NCBI GenBank assembly: GCA_950295325.1
Contig: OX485807.1
Coordinates: 26,381,666-26,445,665 of the forward strand
Source: Polytrichum commune
Taxonomy: Eukaryota > Streptophyta > Polytrichopsida > Polytrichales > Polytrichaceae
Length of the DNA: 64,000 nucleotides
Reading direction: 5' to 3'
How positions within the stretch are numbered: position 1 is the stretch's first letter; each line of letters opens with the position of its first letter. The notes beneath the pieces were generated by a model. It saw nothing but the letters and a program-made list of their open reading frames with translations, did not search any database and was not told where the DNA came from. The position numbers and the translations under genes were made by a program. Shown here one piece after another: positions 45,946 through 58,265 of this stretch.

Positions 45946-48900
45946 TGTAGATAGGTTTTTTGTTTGGGTTCCAATTAAGAAAACCACACAGGGAAGACCA
46001 AATGAGTGTCAGATTTTATATCTAGGGATCACCATTAAGTTAATTGATAGATCACAAAGGGATTAAGATGAGTTTAGGACGATAATCTTAAAGAAATTAG
46101 CTTTTAAAGGGAACTTTAGGTATTATTTAATTGGTGTTGAAGGTCACTCACGGCGGTACATGCAATTGCTCAGTCACTCCCTCACAACCATTGTCCAGTA
46201 GTGACCAATTTTTACTTTCGAAGTTTCTGGCAGGGAGTCACGGCTCAACAATTGTCTTTTTCAAGTATTCTGTAACCACTCCTTCACCAGAGCCTAGGGC
46301 ACTCTGGTGAATTTCATTGTCCCTCCTTAATTACCGCCAATTTAGTGTATCAAGAAATCTATTCACGGCCTTTTCTTAATTAATCTTCAATTTAATGATA
46401 TCAGTTTAATAATACATGGTCCTCACCCCAACCTCGTTGGCGGATCAAATACCATGATTCATTAATAATCTTTAACCCATTTTTACTTTCTTTTTAGTAT
46501 ATTTATCTCGCAATAACCCTAGGGAGTGCACTGTTCAAGTACTGTATTTATACACGTGGGTGCACAAAAGGGGTATTATTTAAAACAAGCATGCACAAAA
46601 TGTACGTACAAGAGACATATTGCTATTAAGCAAGAAGTAGATATACATGAGGGTATAGAAAAATATGTGTAAATTACACATTTACGCGTTTACGCGTTCA
46701 AGTCAGACCTGGACCAAGAATCATGTGTTTTTTCATCCACTAAGTAACGACTTTATAACTAAAAATCCATGATTTGATATTATACATATAATAGGGCCAT
46801 ATTTTTGCATTTCCAAACATTTGTACACATGTTATATACAATTTCTGTATTTGTTTTTGGACCCTTGTGTACGTATGGAAACGTATTTTGAAGCAATGAG
46901 ATTTGTAAGTATATTGCTTGATTTTAGAAAAAATAAAATGTATACAGGGGTATTTTAATAAGGGGCATGCACGCACGTGATGCTTGGATTTAATGAATAG
47001 TGCACTCCCTGAGGCAATAACGGGTTCCTTAATACCAATTTAATGCCAATTTAATTCGTAGGCAATAAATACCTTAGGGAATTCTTTAATAATTTGATTC
47101 CTTTAATTTAGAAATCACTTCTAAATTTGTTTAGATTATTCAATTTATTTAATGTGTTAAAACATACCTTAATTTACTCCTTGCCGCTTTACAAAAGTGT
47201 TTAAAAACACTTTTTCATTGATTTTCCAATGGTAGTTGATTTATTTGTATGTTGGATTGTGCAAAATGCCCATTTAGATAATTAAATGATGCTGAAATAG
47301 GCTTTAATGCCTTAATTTTAGATATTTAAATCTCAAAGTAGTTTTTACCTGCAGTAAAAGTAAGTTCAGCCTCTGGTAAATCCAAGGATTTACAGCATGT
47401 TGCCTGCTGCAGTGTGAACAGGGGTATTTCACAGCTAGTTATTTCCCAGCCTCTTTCCCAGTGTGAACTCTGGTTTGGGAGGATGTTCCTCCTTTTGCCA
47501 CGTGGCCCCTTCTCCTTCTCCTTCTCCTTCTTCCTCTCCCCTGCTTCTCTCTCCTCCGCAACAAGGGATTGCTTCGATCAAATTTGATGATTTTTAGTTG
47601 TTTTTGGCCATTTCAAATTTGCAAACACAACCTGATTCCTCAGCGCTTCGATCCTCGGCCTTGCATTCTTCCCACAAATTGATTAAAACCCCTACATTCG
47701 AATTCGGCTCCTTGATTCAGCAAGTTCCGGCGCTTAATTCAGAGGTGATTTCCACTGACGAATTTCTACACTGCAGGCATAATTTTGCTCTCCGTTTAAA
47801 GTTACAGACCAACTTTGTGTGTACAGGTGTTCTCCTTCATTCAATTAGCACCTTGGTCACCGAATGAGACTGCTCTCTGAGGATTCGACTTCCAGATTGC
47901 TTCTACACTGAATTCATTTCGAGTAATCTCCGTTACTTTCCCTCTCTTGGCCGATGAGTTTTCGACACTGAATTCTAATTATGATTCAGAATCAGGCTTC
48001 AATCATTCACGGCGAATTAACTACGACCATCACAACTTTGAGAGAAAGGGTGACTGCTCACTGAAATAAGTTCTTACCCTCAACTAAGACACTTCTCGCC
48101 TCCGACGTCCAGTCACACTTAGTTATTTGACTTGGAATCTCCTGATTAAATTTATAGAACTTAAAGCATAGAGTTGCCCTCAAGGAATTTCACATTCCTC
48201 ATTCAACTCATGCACATAAGTAATCCCAGAGGATTTATGATGATTAAACTGCTTCACACAGTTCCACCTCGGACAATCACAAGACAAGGGTAAATAGAAT
48301 TCGCTCCTTTCACAGGTTTTTGATTTCAACTTACATCTTTATAGGAATTTCCAAAGAGGTGACAAGATGTTTCTCATACGGCTACCATGAATTCACCTGA
48401 GAGAGATTAAGATTAATCCAGCCACTTCGCATAAAGGATGAACTTCACATTCACCCGAGTATGACATGATAAGTAACCCTAAACCCTAAACCCACACCCT
48501 CAAGTTCGTATTATCCAATTCCCTGAATCCAATTGGAGCACACACTTATTGCACATTAACTTCTCACCACAGGGCATGTAAACTCAATTGCAGCCTGAAA
48601 TCTACTATTTTAAGAAATTGATCAGCATTCAAATTAGGTTTTTCGCAAGCAACTTTCCACACAATCAATTTTTCCAAATAAGAATCACACACAAGCAATG
48701 TGCAATGGGTTTCACACCCAATTGCGTAATGAACTAAGAACTTTATTCGATCTTTCACTCGCAAACTCTCTTCACGAGAGGAAATTACAAATTTTGCACA
48801 AAAAACATGATTGCGAACACGAAGAAATGCGGTCCCTCTAACTTCATCTTCCTCCCCCTTACCCTTTTCCGGGGGGTTCGGGGGCTTCCAAACCTCTTCC

Positions 48901-49143
48901 CAATAGGTTTGGTAGCTCCGGACCTAATCAAAAAGTCCTTTGAGAAGTTACTAAAACCCAATTTACTTACTAATTTACCAATTGACCTAACTTTGGGTCT
49001 TTTTTACCTAGGCTAGCCACTTTTAGCTTTTTAGTGATTTTAGTCATTACTTATCTAACTAATTCAATTGCCGTAGCTAGGCTAGGCCCTAGAGAGCCCT
49101 AATTTAGGATTTTTGGGTCTCGAGGCCAAAAATTCGGACGACA
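45946..49143. mobile_element. 3.2-kb solo-LTR-like element nested in X2
   Basis: It begins TGTAGATAGG and ends CGGACGACA, with the exact 5-bp duplication GGCGC at 45941-45945 and 49144-49148. X1 has the uninterrupted ggtggcgccaactgg at this place. TG...CA ends and a 5-bp duplication are typical of LTR retrotransposons. No retroviral frames, primer site or repeated ends were seen inside, so a solo LTR from recombination is the simplest reading. It contains a (CCTTCT)n tract near 47501-47535, two CCCTAAA units at 48478-48491 and a hAT-like MITE. Confidence 0.8.
46518..47013. mobile_element. hAT-like MITE inside the solo LTR, 496 bp
   Basis: Ends CCTAGGGAGTGCACTGTTCA and, inverted, CTCAGGGAGTGCACTATTCA. 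The exact 8-bp duplication GCAATAAC lies at 46510-46517 and 47014-47021. The nesting is MITE in LTR in X2 in duplication A. Confidence 0.85.
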
Positions 49144-49511
49144 GGCGCCAACTGGTAATTACCTGCCTAGTTTTCACCAGCAGTACCAAGCCACGTGGCC
49201 ATTTGCCCGCTCATACGAGTTCAAAGGGTTTCGAACCCGGACCAGTGCTATGGCGCTTGAAGCACTTTACCAGTTGGACTTCCGCAGCTTGGCGTTTATT
49301 AGAGCATGCTGAAGGGATTTATATCCCATCCATTGTTTATACATTGTTTTTTTTTAATGTTGTTTGAGTGGATTTTGATTGGAGGAAAGAATCACACTTT
49401 TAGAGAAGCTTCAAGATGACGCTTTCTTGCTAGAAAGTATTTATGTTATTAGAAGAAGGGTCATTTCAGAGCTTCACCGATTTGATGTAGTTGTTTTGAT
49501 TTTATTTGAAC

Positions 49512-49970
49512 ATGTCGAATTGGAGAGTTCTTCCCGAGAGTCAAGATGAAGAACTTCATCCAGAGCTTGAGCTGGATTTTTCTCTATCTCAACTGCCGAT
49601 TCGTATTTTTTTGCCACCTAGTACTGCACCATTGCACAAACGTCCACAAGAAGTAGCTAAGCCTTCTTGGCCGTCAAAACAACCTCGTGTGGAGCAGCGG
49701 TGGCACGGAAATCTTCAACAAGATGCTTGTGCATTGGTGATTTTGTTGCAGGTTGGATGTGTTGAACCTGACACTCGAGATGTGATGTTTGGAGGAATTT
49801 TTGAAGGCTTAAATAATGATCAATACTTTTGTTGTCTTAGGCCTATCAAAGGAAGTCGAGGCCATTAACGTTGGCTTGAAGGTCCAGTTAATTCATTGTC
49901 TAAGGTTGATCGTGCGGACTACATTGCAGTTATTCCTCGACGCATTCTCAAGTTTTTGCAGTTGGAGTAG
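49512..49970 (+). pseudogene. Element X protein, copy 2, with one nonsense codon
   Basis: Aligns end to end with the 152-aa frame at 15032-15490 without indels. It starts MSNWRVLPESQDEE and ends RRILKFLQLE. The single lesion is TAA at 49866-49868, where X1 has CAA (Gln). About one third of residues differ in the variable Pro-rich middle, while PRVEQRWHGNLQQDA and GGIFEGLN are kept. Confidence 0.7.
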
Positions 49971-51615
49971 AATTCATTTTGGAATTATTTTCAACCTCTT
50001 TTCAGACATTTCTTTGATGTTATATGTTTAGTTTTAATGTTTTCAAACTTCATCTTGTGTGTTTGAAGTTTGGTAAATAAAAGGTAGACATAGTTTATCA
50101 TTTAGGTTGACTTTTGATGCCTTATGGCTAAGATAAGGGAATGACAAGGATTTAATGATAGATAAAGATTAAATAAGCCTATTTGGGTTAACCAATGACT
50201 AGTTGGAGCTCATGTGACATAGGTTTAGGTTAGTATTAACTTTGGCGAGAAAGTTAAGAGGTCGACCCCCTCTCTCCTCAAGGAGGTGTGTTGATAAGGA
50301 TTAAGAATAGATAGGGATGAAGTAAGCCTATAGGGATTAACCAATGACTAGTTGGAGCCCATATGACTTAGGTTTGGGCTAGTGTTGACTTTGATGAGGA
50401 GGCTAAGGGGTCAGCCCCTCTCTCCAAAAGGGGGTATGGAGTTTTAGTGGGTGTGTGTGTACAGGGCGAAAACTCAGTGTGTACTTTAAATTTTCTATGA
50501 ACATTTGAGACTTTGTACATCTTGTCGGTGTGGTTCCAAAATGCTATAGCATGCTGCATTCGGACTTTGTACTTTGAATTTTTCTATGAAAAATTTGAGA
50601 GTTTGTATATCTTGTCGGTGTGGTTCCAAAATGCTATAGCATGCTCCATTCGGACTTTGTATATGAATTCTATGAGTATTAGACTGAAACTATGTTTATT
50701 GTAAAGAAATTTAGAAGTCCATGACTTGAAAAGCTTGTAGAAATTTATGTATAGTGTTTTTGTTTATGAAATTTGAGTGAGTGATGTGTTATTGTACAAG
50801 CTTTTTATGAAGCTTTAAAATTATTGATTTAGAATTTGGAAGAGAAAGTTATGGCTTTCAATGCAAGAGGGTGTTAAGCTGCCAACTAGATTCAACAATG
50901 AAAGTGTGTACCAACTTCAACAGAGCATAGAAAACGTTTGGTAAGGATTCTTAAAATGAAATTTGGAGAGAACATGTGTGATGTTGTTAGCTTTCCAGAA
51001 AGCTATCACTTGGCATTAGCAAAGCTTATATGAAACCATAACGTCCTATGAAATGAAGGGAGGTGCAGCTAACAATGAATTTAGGAGTATGACCTTTGAC
51101 AAGCTATGAAACTTGGACAGTATTTTACTAACCTTTAATATCTATTTTATTTTGTTAAACACTTTGATAGCTTTCCAAAATGCTAAAGCACTCTTGATTT
51201 GGAGTAATGATGTTATTTTAGTGGTTCTTCAAAGTTTGGCTATAATTTTAGAGAGAGATCCGGGATTTTGAAGATATGTGTAAAACTTATATGGGTTAAT
51301 ATATATGATGTATTCAAAGATGAATACTTCTTACATTATCTTAGTCTCCCATGTCTTAAGCCAAAACTAATTGCAGCTAGAAATCCAGTATTTTCCCAAA
51401 GTAAAGTCTTCTCTACCCGACATCGAGCATACAAATTTTAATTTTTGGAGATTTTTCAAGATAACTTCCAAAGCCTTGGGAATTCTTACCAAGGTCATTT
51501 GTAGTCGAAACAACTAATTTCAAACTTTTGCAGAGTTTTCAAAATCGATTTCAAAACATTGGGATGTGTTGCAAGGGTCATTTGTAAACAAGTTGAGAAA
51601 AATAAAGGAAATTGA

Positions 51616-53761
51616 TGAGCTCACTTTCCCTCCCCAAGCTGTGCATGAGAAAAAAAAAGGAGCCGGAAGGCAAGAAGCCAAAGTGGGCATGAGGGAAAAC
51701 CAGGGTATGAGGAGGAAGGAAGCCGGTGGTGTGAACAGAGGCAACCGAGACGAAGGCGACTGGGGAACGCATGGGAACGACCCTGGGAACGGCAACCGGG
51801 AACGAAGGCGACTGAGGAACGCACGGGAACGACCCTGGGAACGAAGGCACCTGGGAACGCACGGGAGCGACTTTGGGAGCGGCATCGACCGTCGGGAACG
51901 AAGAAAGGTGAACCCAAGGGAACGTGCGCGGTAGAAAGGAGTGAGAACGGGAGCGACCAAGGGAATGGCCACGGCTACTGTAATGGAAACAGGGGTTAGG
52001 CCGAGAACTGAAAGGGTGGCCATCCCTTATTTATAGGGCATATGGCCAAATTCAAGGATGAATGTGGGTTACGAATGAATAAGTAACCAATAGGATACGA
52101 AGGGATATGTAACTAGGAATTACATATTAGATTAAATAGATTTAGACTCTATGTGTTAAAGACTTTTAATCAGGCTATATTTAGATACAGTGCTAAATTT
52201 AGCCGAGCTAACATTTACAAAAATCCTAGGAAAACATAGATATGTGAGACTATATAAGGAGGCCACTTGAGGGCCCTAATACACGTCATTTGCATAAGAA
52301 AACTTTACATGAGTGTCCGAGCTCCCGAGTCTTGAGTTCGCAATTAGATAGACAATCGGCACCCGCGGTGCATTAAGTTGGAGTTTAGGGATCGAATTTG
52401 GCACCCTCGGTGCGGTAAGGTATGATGCGGCAATCAAAGTGCAATATTCTCACATAGGCTTAGGCAATTATCGAAACATAAGACGAGCAAAGCTTTGGGA
52501 AAGAGATGAATCGAGAACTTGCATGCGGCTCATTGGCAAAGCACCATATAAAGGAACTCCGATAAATACTTTGTGAATTCATATAAGGAGAAGTAAATCG
52601 CGTGCGACAAACTTGAGGTCATTTCATAGCAACTTGGATTACGCATGCAATACGGTAAAGTCACCCACACTTGGCAAGATGTTGAGGCAAGAGAATATAA
52701 GCTAAGTAAATCAAATCACCTAGGTAGTGCTCATTGGTGGAAAGAGTTATGATGCCAGGATGCCTCAAGCCGAAGCTTGACACCTTAGCATAAGCTCACA
52801 TCATTACCTTTCACGCTATTGGATTTGAGACACCTAGAGTAGTTTGCTCGAGAGGATTTGATAAGTCTAGTATATCATAAAGCAAGCAAGAGATTGGAAC
52901 CAAAGGAGGCTAAGTTGTGGCCTCGTCATCAAAATCCCCTATCATAGCACCTAGGGATTTTGGCGGCCTAAGAGAATATTCTAGGAATTATGCCGATCTT
53001 AGCCAAAGATTTGGAATGTTCTAAGGAATAGCAATTATGTGCTAAGCCTTAGAGATTTGGCTCGAGAGCATACACTTATAATTAACGGAATGTAAAGGGA
53101 TTTTAATTATGTCAAAGTATCTTCCACGAGCTAGGTTGTCTTGACTTAGCGAGGGAGTATGCTACCTTGGGAAGTATTTAGGCAATGAGGTCAAGGACTT
53201 GTACGAAATAGAAGATATTGCATTGGGATTTGAACAAATGAATAAGGATTCCATTTAGGATTACAAATCAATATGATATAAATTCAAACCATGAAAGATA
53301 TTGTAGGTAGGAGACTTTAGATGGTTTCAAATTATGAGAGTTATAAACTTGAAATATGTTTTAGATGAATTCAACCATGAAAGATATTGTATGAGGATGT
53401 CTCCCTCTTAGAAACACTTAACCGTGACATTACACTTTTGGGAAACATTAACCTGAGTTCTAAGGCACTTACCCATTAAGAATTCATTAGGGGGTTATTA
53501 AGAGATATTGAATATGCATTCAAGTATTTCTTGTTAAGGACACTTTCGGGGAACATAAACTTGCAATCTTAGACCAACTACTCCTAGAGAATTTATAATA
53601 ACATTGAAACTATGTGTTACGGGATTGAGACACAGAAGAATGCAAACACCTTCACGAGACTTAGAGAGAAGATCTAATTTTGGTGGGAGTAACTTCCATG
53701 TAAACCGGTTCAGCAGCGGGTTACACCGTCTGAGGCTGGAAGGTTGAAGGTGACCTCCGCA
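51616..53761 (+). mobile_element. Putative 5' LTR of a Ty3/gypsy element
   Basis: Duplicate B diverges from copy A exactly at 51615, where TGAGCTCACTTTCC begins. The block ends with CCGCA at 53757-53761, three bases before a primer-binding-like site. A TATATAAG box at 52251-52258 would serve as promoter. The first 350 bases contain short GC-rich direct repeats (gggaacgcacgggaacgac type). The left border comes from the break in homology; the matching 3' LTR was not found in the window. Confidence 0.55.
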
Positions 53762-53764
53762 TTT

Positions 53765-53783
53765 TGGCGACCATGCTGGGGAT
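53765..53783 (+). promoter_or_regulatory. Primer-binding site of the gypsy element (tRNA-Arg-like)
   Basis: TGGCGACCATGCTGGGGAT lies just after the LTR end. It begins TGG (complement of CCA) and partly matches the 3' end of a plant tRNA-Arg (TGGCGACTCCGCTGGGGA). The mismatches are in the middle. Confidence 0.6.
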
Positions 53784-53869
53784 TACGCCACATGGACGTT
53801 ACACTTACCTAGATTAGAAATTTTTAACATATATCATATTCGGAAGAAAGAGATGGATGGCAGGCATCA

Positions 53870-54484
53870 ATGGAGAACTTGTACTACCTGTATAATGGGA
53901 GACGCCAACAGGAGGCAAATGAGCAACGTAAGTGGGCAGAAACATTTGGACCGCGGAAACAAAACCGGATAGAAAGAGCTGTACAACGAAGACTTGAACA
54001 ATTCAATCTACGAGGATTCATTTTGCAAGGACGTGAGGAAGAAGAAGAAGAAGAAAACCCGAAACAACAAAGGGGTCTGGCCTTAGGAAAATGGCCGTGG
54101 GATTACCCAAAGTATGGCGCAAGTAAAATCGCTTTGAGGAAATGGGAAGGAACCAGGAAGTTTCACGATCTTATGTGGGATATGCAAAAGATCTACGAAG
54201 ATAGAGTATGGCAACTATTTAGAGAGAAGGAGATAGGTTTTACGTATCGGTCACAATTGGAGAGAGATATCGATGAGTTACCAGAAGAGCTGCAAGCAAT
54301 GATCTTCTCCAAGGTTTGGAACGACGGAAAGGAAGGTATCAGCGCCTATGTTCTAGGAGCAACCAGACATCGAGGTTATCATTACAAGCAAGAGGGATTG
54401 TTGTACGATTTGTATGTTAAGAAGATATTTTTACCTCTGTATGGTGGTTTGAATGGTAAGGTGGGAAACCAAGATTCAGAATAG
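53870..54484 (+). CDS. Gypsy element N-terminal gag-region ORF, 204 aa
   Basis: A hydrophilic protein starting MENLYYLYNGRRQQEANEQR, with an acidic run of Glu at about residue 57 and Trp/Tyr-rich helical stretches after it. It lies between the primer site and the capsid-encoding gag. I recognise no domain; it may be an extra ORF or the N-terminal part of gag separated by decay. It has high density of charged residues and no membrane segment. Confidence 0.45.
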   Translation: MENLYYLYNGRRQQEANEQRKWAETFGPRKQNRIERAVQRRLEQFNLRGFILQGREEEEEEENPKQQRGLALGKWPWDYPKYGASKIALRKWEGTRKFHDLMWDMQKIYEDRVWQLFREKEIGFTYRSQLERDIDELPEELQAMIFSKVWNDGKEGISAYVLGATRHRGYHYKQEGLLYDLYVKKIFLPLYGGLNGKVGNQDSE

Positions 54485-54567
54485 AAGCATAACCAAAAAG
54501 AAACAAGGCAAGAAGAACTTAACACCAAGTGAATCATCCATAGGCAAACAGGTGGAGTACGGGTGCA

Positions 54568-56765
54568 TTGAGGCGACAGAGCTGGGAGAGCCGGCCAAGA
54601 TATGATCCCGAAACACTCTCAGTAGCGTACATGGTTGACCATGAGGACACATCTAGCACGAGAAGCACATCACCAACCCCAAGGGAACAAGAAGCAGAAA
54701 GGAGGCATGTGGAGCGCATGCACTTCGGAGATAATTCCGTGAGACGGATAGAACAGCAGAAGAGAGAAAGAGAAGAGAGGTACGCGAGGCGTACGCGTCA
54801 GAAAACTACAGGAGAAGAAGAAAATAGAAATGCTTCTGAGCCACCAGCAGTAGGTTCCCACACCACCAAACCCATCCACCAAAGGAGCCAAAGTGAAGGA
54901 GGAGGTAACGATAGAGCATACAAGGATACAGACACAACGGAGGACAACCCAACTCAAGAAGAAAGCGAGGACGAAGATGACTTGATAATAGGAACCCCTC
55001 TTGGGACCTATGTTCTAAGAACAAAAGGCACAGGTAAAAGCACCGGTACGCACACCCGGCAAGTGGGGCACAGGATAAAGGTAAAGCTCATCAAGGAAAC
55101 ACGAACAAGGAAGACCTTCTCAACCACAGGACTTGGGAAGAGTTAAAAAGAAATTTTGAGACACAATTTAGCTACGAGGATATGGTTTCTCCGGAGGGAG
55201 CACACAGAACAACACCGACCAAGAAGTAAAGAGACCCATCAGTCAAGAGGAGTTTGACGAACTAAGGAGAAAGTTTGAAGAGAGACTCGGGCAATTCCAA
55301 AACATTGGAATCAACCCCGGAGTCAGCCCACCACCAGCCAACAACAACAGCGTACCAAGTTTTGGGAACAACCCACCTAACCCGGCCAACATGGCCGCTC
55401 AACCTCGGAGAACGAAGGTTCCCTTACCATCCTATAAGGGTAAGACCGATCCTGATACTTACATGCAAGAATTTAACAATGTTTGTCTTGCCAACCAAGA
55501 AGACACAGATGCAATCAAATTGCAATTATTTCCAGTTTTGGAGCAAAAGCGGGCACTAGAATGGTATTCTCAATTTGGCCCACACCATTTTCCGGATTGG
55601 CCCTCCTTGGGAGCTGCCTTTCTGATGAGATTTAGATCCAAGAAGTTCGAGGGAGAAGTGATTGAGAGTCTAGGATCCCTCAAGCAAAAGAAAGATGAAA
55701 CTGTTGAAGAATTTTACGAACGGGTGATGGTGGAATCATCAAAGATCAATCCACAGCCCAGTGATCATTTCAAGAAGGCATGGTTTCTTAATGGCCTCAA
55801 AAAGGAGTACGCCAAGCATATTGATCTCATGCCAACTGATGACTTAGAAGAAGCGAAGGCCTCAGCTCGGAAATTGGAGCTAGGTCAAATGAGGAAGGGA
55901 AGATTCCTCGATGAAAGTGACAGCGACGATTCAAGCGATGATTCAGAAGAAGAGCGGAAGAAAAAGAAAAAGAAGTCGAAGGGTAAGAGAAATGACTCTA
56001 CCAAAGATGACATAAAGACCCTCAGGGAGGAAGTTGAAGGACTAGCTCTAGGGAGCAGGAAATTTCGAACAGGCATCATTTGCCGGAGATGCCGAAATGA
56101 AGGACACTACGTGCAGGAGTGTCAAATGAAGCAGTGCACCAACTGCAATAGCCTAACAAACAACACGAGTGAATGTGTTTACGAAAGGCACGAATCTCGG
56201 AGACCCCGAGATAGGAGATGTGGAGTAAATCAAGTGCAACCCCAAACCAATCGAAGGCCAGGAGCGATAACTCCTAGGCGAGACATGAATGATCGAAGGG
56301 TTCGGTTTGAACCAAGGACTGAGTACAGAAGAGAAGAAAGATCCCCTTATAGGGAAGGCGATTACCGGCAGGAGGCGGGAGGCCCCTACCGGGGAAATGA
56401 ATATCGCAGAGATGATCGGCCTTATTACAGGCCCAATGACAGTTACAAGGATGATTTCAGAAGGGATGGTTATCCCCCTTATAAGACCCAAGATTTCCGG
56501 AGGGAAGATGGATACCCCTACCGAGGAGGCCCCATAGGACCTATCAACCATGACAGGTATGAGTATACCAGAAGCATGATGAATAATAACAACACCAAGG
56601 CAGCGCCGAGAACTGGGTTCACTAGCGGACCACAGCGAAAGGGCAACCCCGACGAGTGTTTTTATTGTCATCAGAAGGGACACTGGAAGCCGGATTGTCC
56701 GCACTTTATTAAACACCAACAGGAGTTGAGTGGATTTAGAAACACGAAGCCGACAGTATGTTGCG
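54568..56765 (+). pseudogene. Ty3/gypsy gag polyprotein with frameshifts
   Basis: An Arg/Glu-rich N-terminal part (54568-55146) is followed after frame changes near 55140 and 55230 by the capsid domain. The clear Retrotrans_gag motif is LEWYSQFGPHHFPDWPSLGA with FRSKKFEGEV and KQKKDETVEEFYERV (about 55550-55740). Two zinc knuckles of type C-x2-C-x4-H-x4-C are at 56081-56122 (CRRCRNEGHYVQEC) and 56657-56698 (CFYCHQKGHWKPDC), separated by a long Arg/Tyr/Pro-rich low-complexity linker. Reading fails after about 56765, where GC-rich unrelated DNA begins. No protease, RT or integrase follows, so the element is truncated. Confidence 0.85.
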
Positions 56766-57515
56766 CACCTCTCCATGAGGAGTGCCCGAAACACCATGGG
56801 CACAAGGGGGACCCCGGAGTGACACCCGGGACTTGTGGCGCCGTTGGTGAGAGGGCCCAAGTGATCCTAGTGTGGGTGAGGGCCCCGGGCGTTGGGAACG
56901 CCTCCCACCCACGGAGACTAGGAGGTACAAGGGTAAGGCCATGAGCTATGCGTAGCTCATGGCGTGGTGATTCTAGAATGCTCAAGAACACCTCAATCGG
57001 AGGTGTGAGCTAGGAGTTATGGCCATTTGAGTGGGGCGCTGTCCCGGGACAGCGCCCTGGTGCAGCAGTGCCTGGGAGTGACTCCCGGGACTGCCAAGGT
57101 TCAAAGAGGCATAAATTCCTCAAGACTTGCCCAAATGGGGCAAGTGAGGAGTCCATCGGCATCTACGTGAAGCGTAGATGAAGATGAAGTGGTTGGTTGC
57201 TAGCCTCGGACATCATACAAGGAAGTTATGATGGTCTGACGGTGGGTATGAGAGGTTGGTTGACGGTGGGGTAGGGGCCCCGTGTAAAGTCCTAGAGGCT
57301 TATATAGGTGAGGTGGTGTGGCCTCACCCACCCGAGGCCGAACGGCACGGCCTCCATGGGCATTGGCCCAATGTGAGGCCATAGTTGCCTAGTATGCACT
57401 TCATAATAGTGCTACAAAAACATCCAAGCATACACTTCAAAATAGTGTTGCCGTGGAATAAGTTTAAAAATGTTATTAAAAATTAAAGTCAAAAAACAGC
57501 CACCAAAAACACAGC
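56766..57515. mobile_element. GC-rich, palindrome-rich block interrupting gag, possibly another LTR
   Basis: The block begins near TGTTGCGCACC directly after the gag reading is lost and has a TATATAGG box at about 57301. Four strong hairpins occur within 250 bases: arms CCATGAGCTA (56939-56962), a perfect 24-bp palindrome with arms GGGCGCTGTCCC (57034-57057), arms CTTGCCC (57126-57144) and arms CATCTACG (57160-57180). The right border is not defined and no target duplication was found. Confidence 0.4.
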
Positions 57516-57659
57516 AACAAAATACGTGAGTATTTCCCCAATAAAGATAAAAGGGCCCCCAAATAGGGACCCCACACTCCTCCGAGTGCCCCACGTGCCC
57601 CACGCTCTCTTTAAGAGGAGGGCCGACCGGGCTCCCACAAGGAGTAGAATGAGGTAGAT

Positions 57660-57995
57660 AAGTGGTCCCCCCACTTATATACCCCGTCCTCCCTCCCGTT
57701 CCCCTCCCCGTTCCCCTAATCCCGTTCCCCTAATCCCGTTCCCCTAATCCCGTTCCCATCCATCCCGTCCTATCCAAACCTCCTAAACCCGCTCCCATTC
57801 CCCGCTCCCCACATTCCCACACGCTCCCCGCGTTCCCCCCCCATTCCCACTTACCTTCCCCCCGTTCCCCGTACCCTAACCCCGTACCTTCCCGTCCTCC
57901 CTCCCCGTCCGACCTTCCCTCCCCGACCCTACCCCGACCCTACCCCCCCCCCCCCCGTCCGACCCTCTCCCCCGTCCGACCTACACCCTCCTTAG
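57660..57995. repeat. C-rich minisatellite/low-complexity tract
   Basis: Tandem units of the type ccgttcccctaatc (14 bp, at about 57705-57760) grade into C-rich degenerate repeats and a run of fourteen or more C near 57944-57957. The opposite strand is G-rich with many GGGG runs and could form quadruplexes. Confidence 0.85.
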
Positions 57996-58164
57996 TAATA
58001 TTTTATTACTTTGATTTTAACAAAATGATAAACACAATGGCAAAATGGTTTACATGCCAAGGAAAATATGCACATCCACGTCAGCATTTTTTGCCACATA
58101 GGACGCCACCTTGGCAAGAAGGTAAGTATTTTACCCACCCTACTAGGTTGACCCTAGTTTGACC

Positions 58165-58260
58165 CTACGAGGAGCCTATTGTGTCGTGACGGAGGGGTCC
58201 GACCCGACACGACGCGTCATGACGGCACGACCCCGTCATGACGTCGCGATAGACAACCCT
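58165..58260. repeat. Foldback repeat related to the insertion at 61623-61779
   Basis: Contains tattgtgtcgtgacggaggg, a second half of gtcatgac motifs, and the end agacaaccctg shared with 61771-61780. The two halves are imperfectly complementary. It abuts the coding part of the methylase-like gene, which it may have truncated. Confidence 0.55.
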
Positions 58261-58265
58261 GGTGG

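Larger units (their letters stand above)
45735..51422 (+). mobile_element. Element X, copy 2 (TG...CA ends), split by a solo-LTR-like element
   Basis: The uninterrupted duplicate at 63309 reads ggcaccgagcacac, which shows that everything from TGTCGTGCG at 45735 to CCCGACA at 51422 was inserted. Flanks are CCGA and TCGA. Without the nested element, X2 is about 2.5 kb. It shares the palindrome CGTGGTTATAACCACG, the antisense tRNA-like module, the ORF and the right end with X1, but has extra right-hand sequence containing tandem duplications at about 50155-50435 and 50510-50665. Confidence 0.8.
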
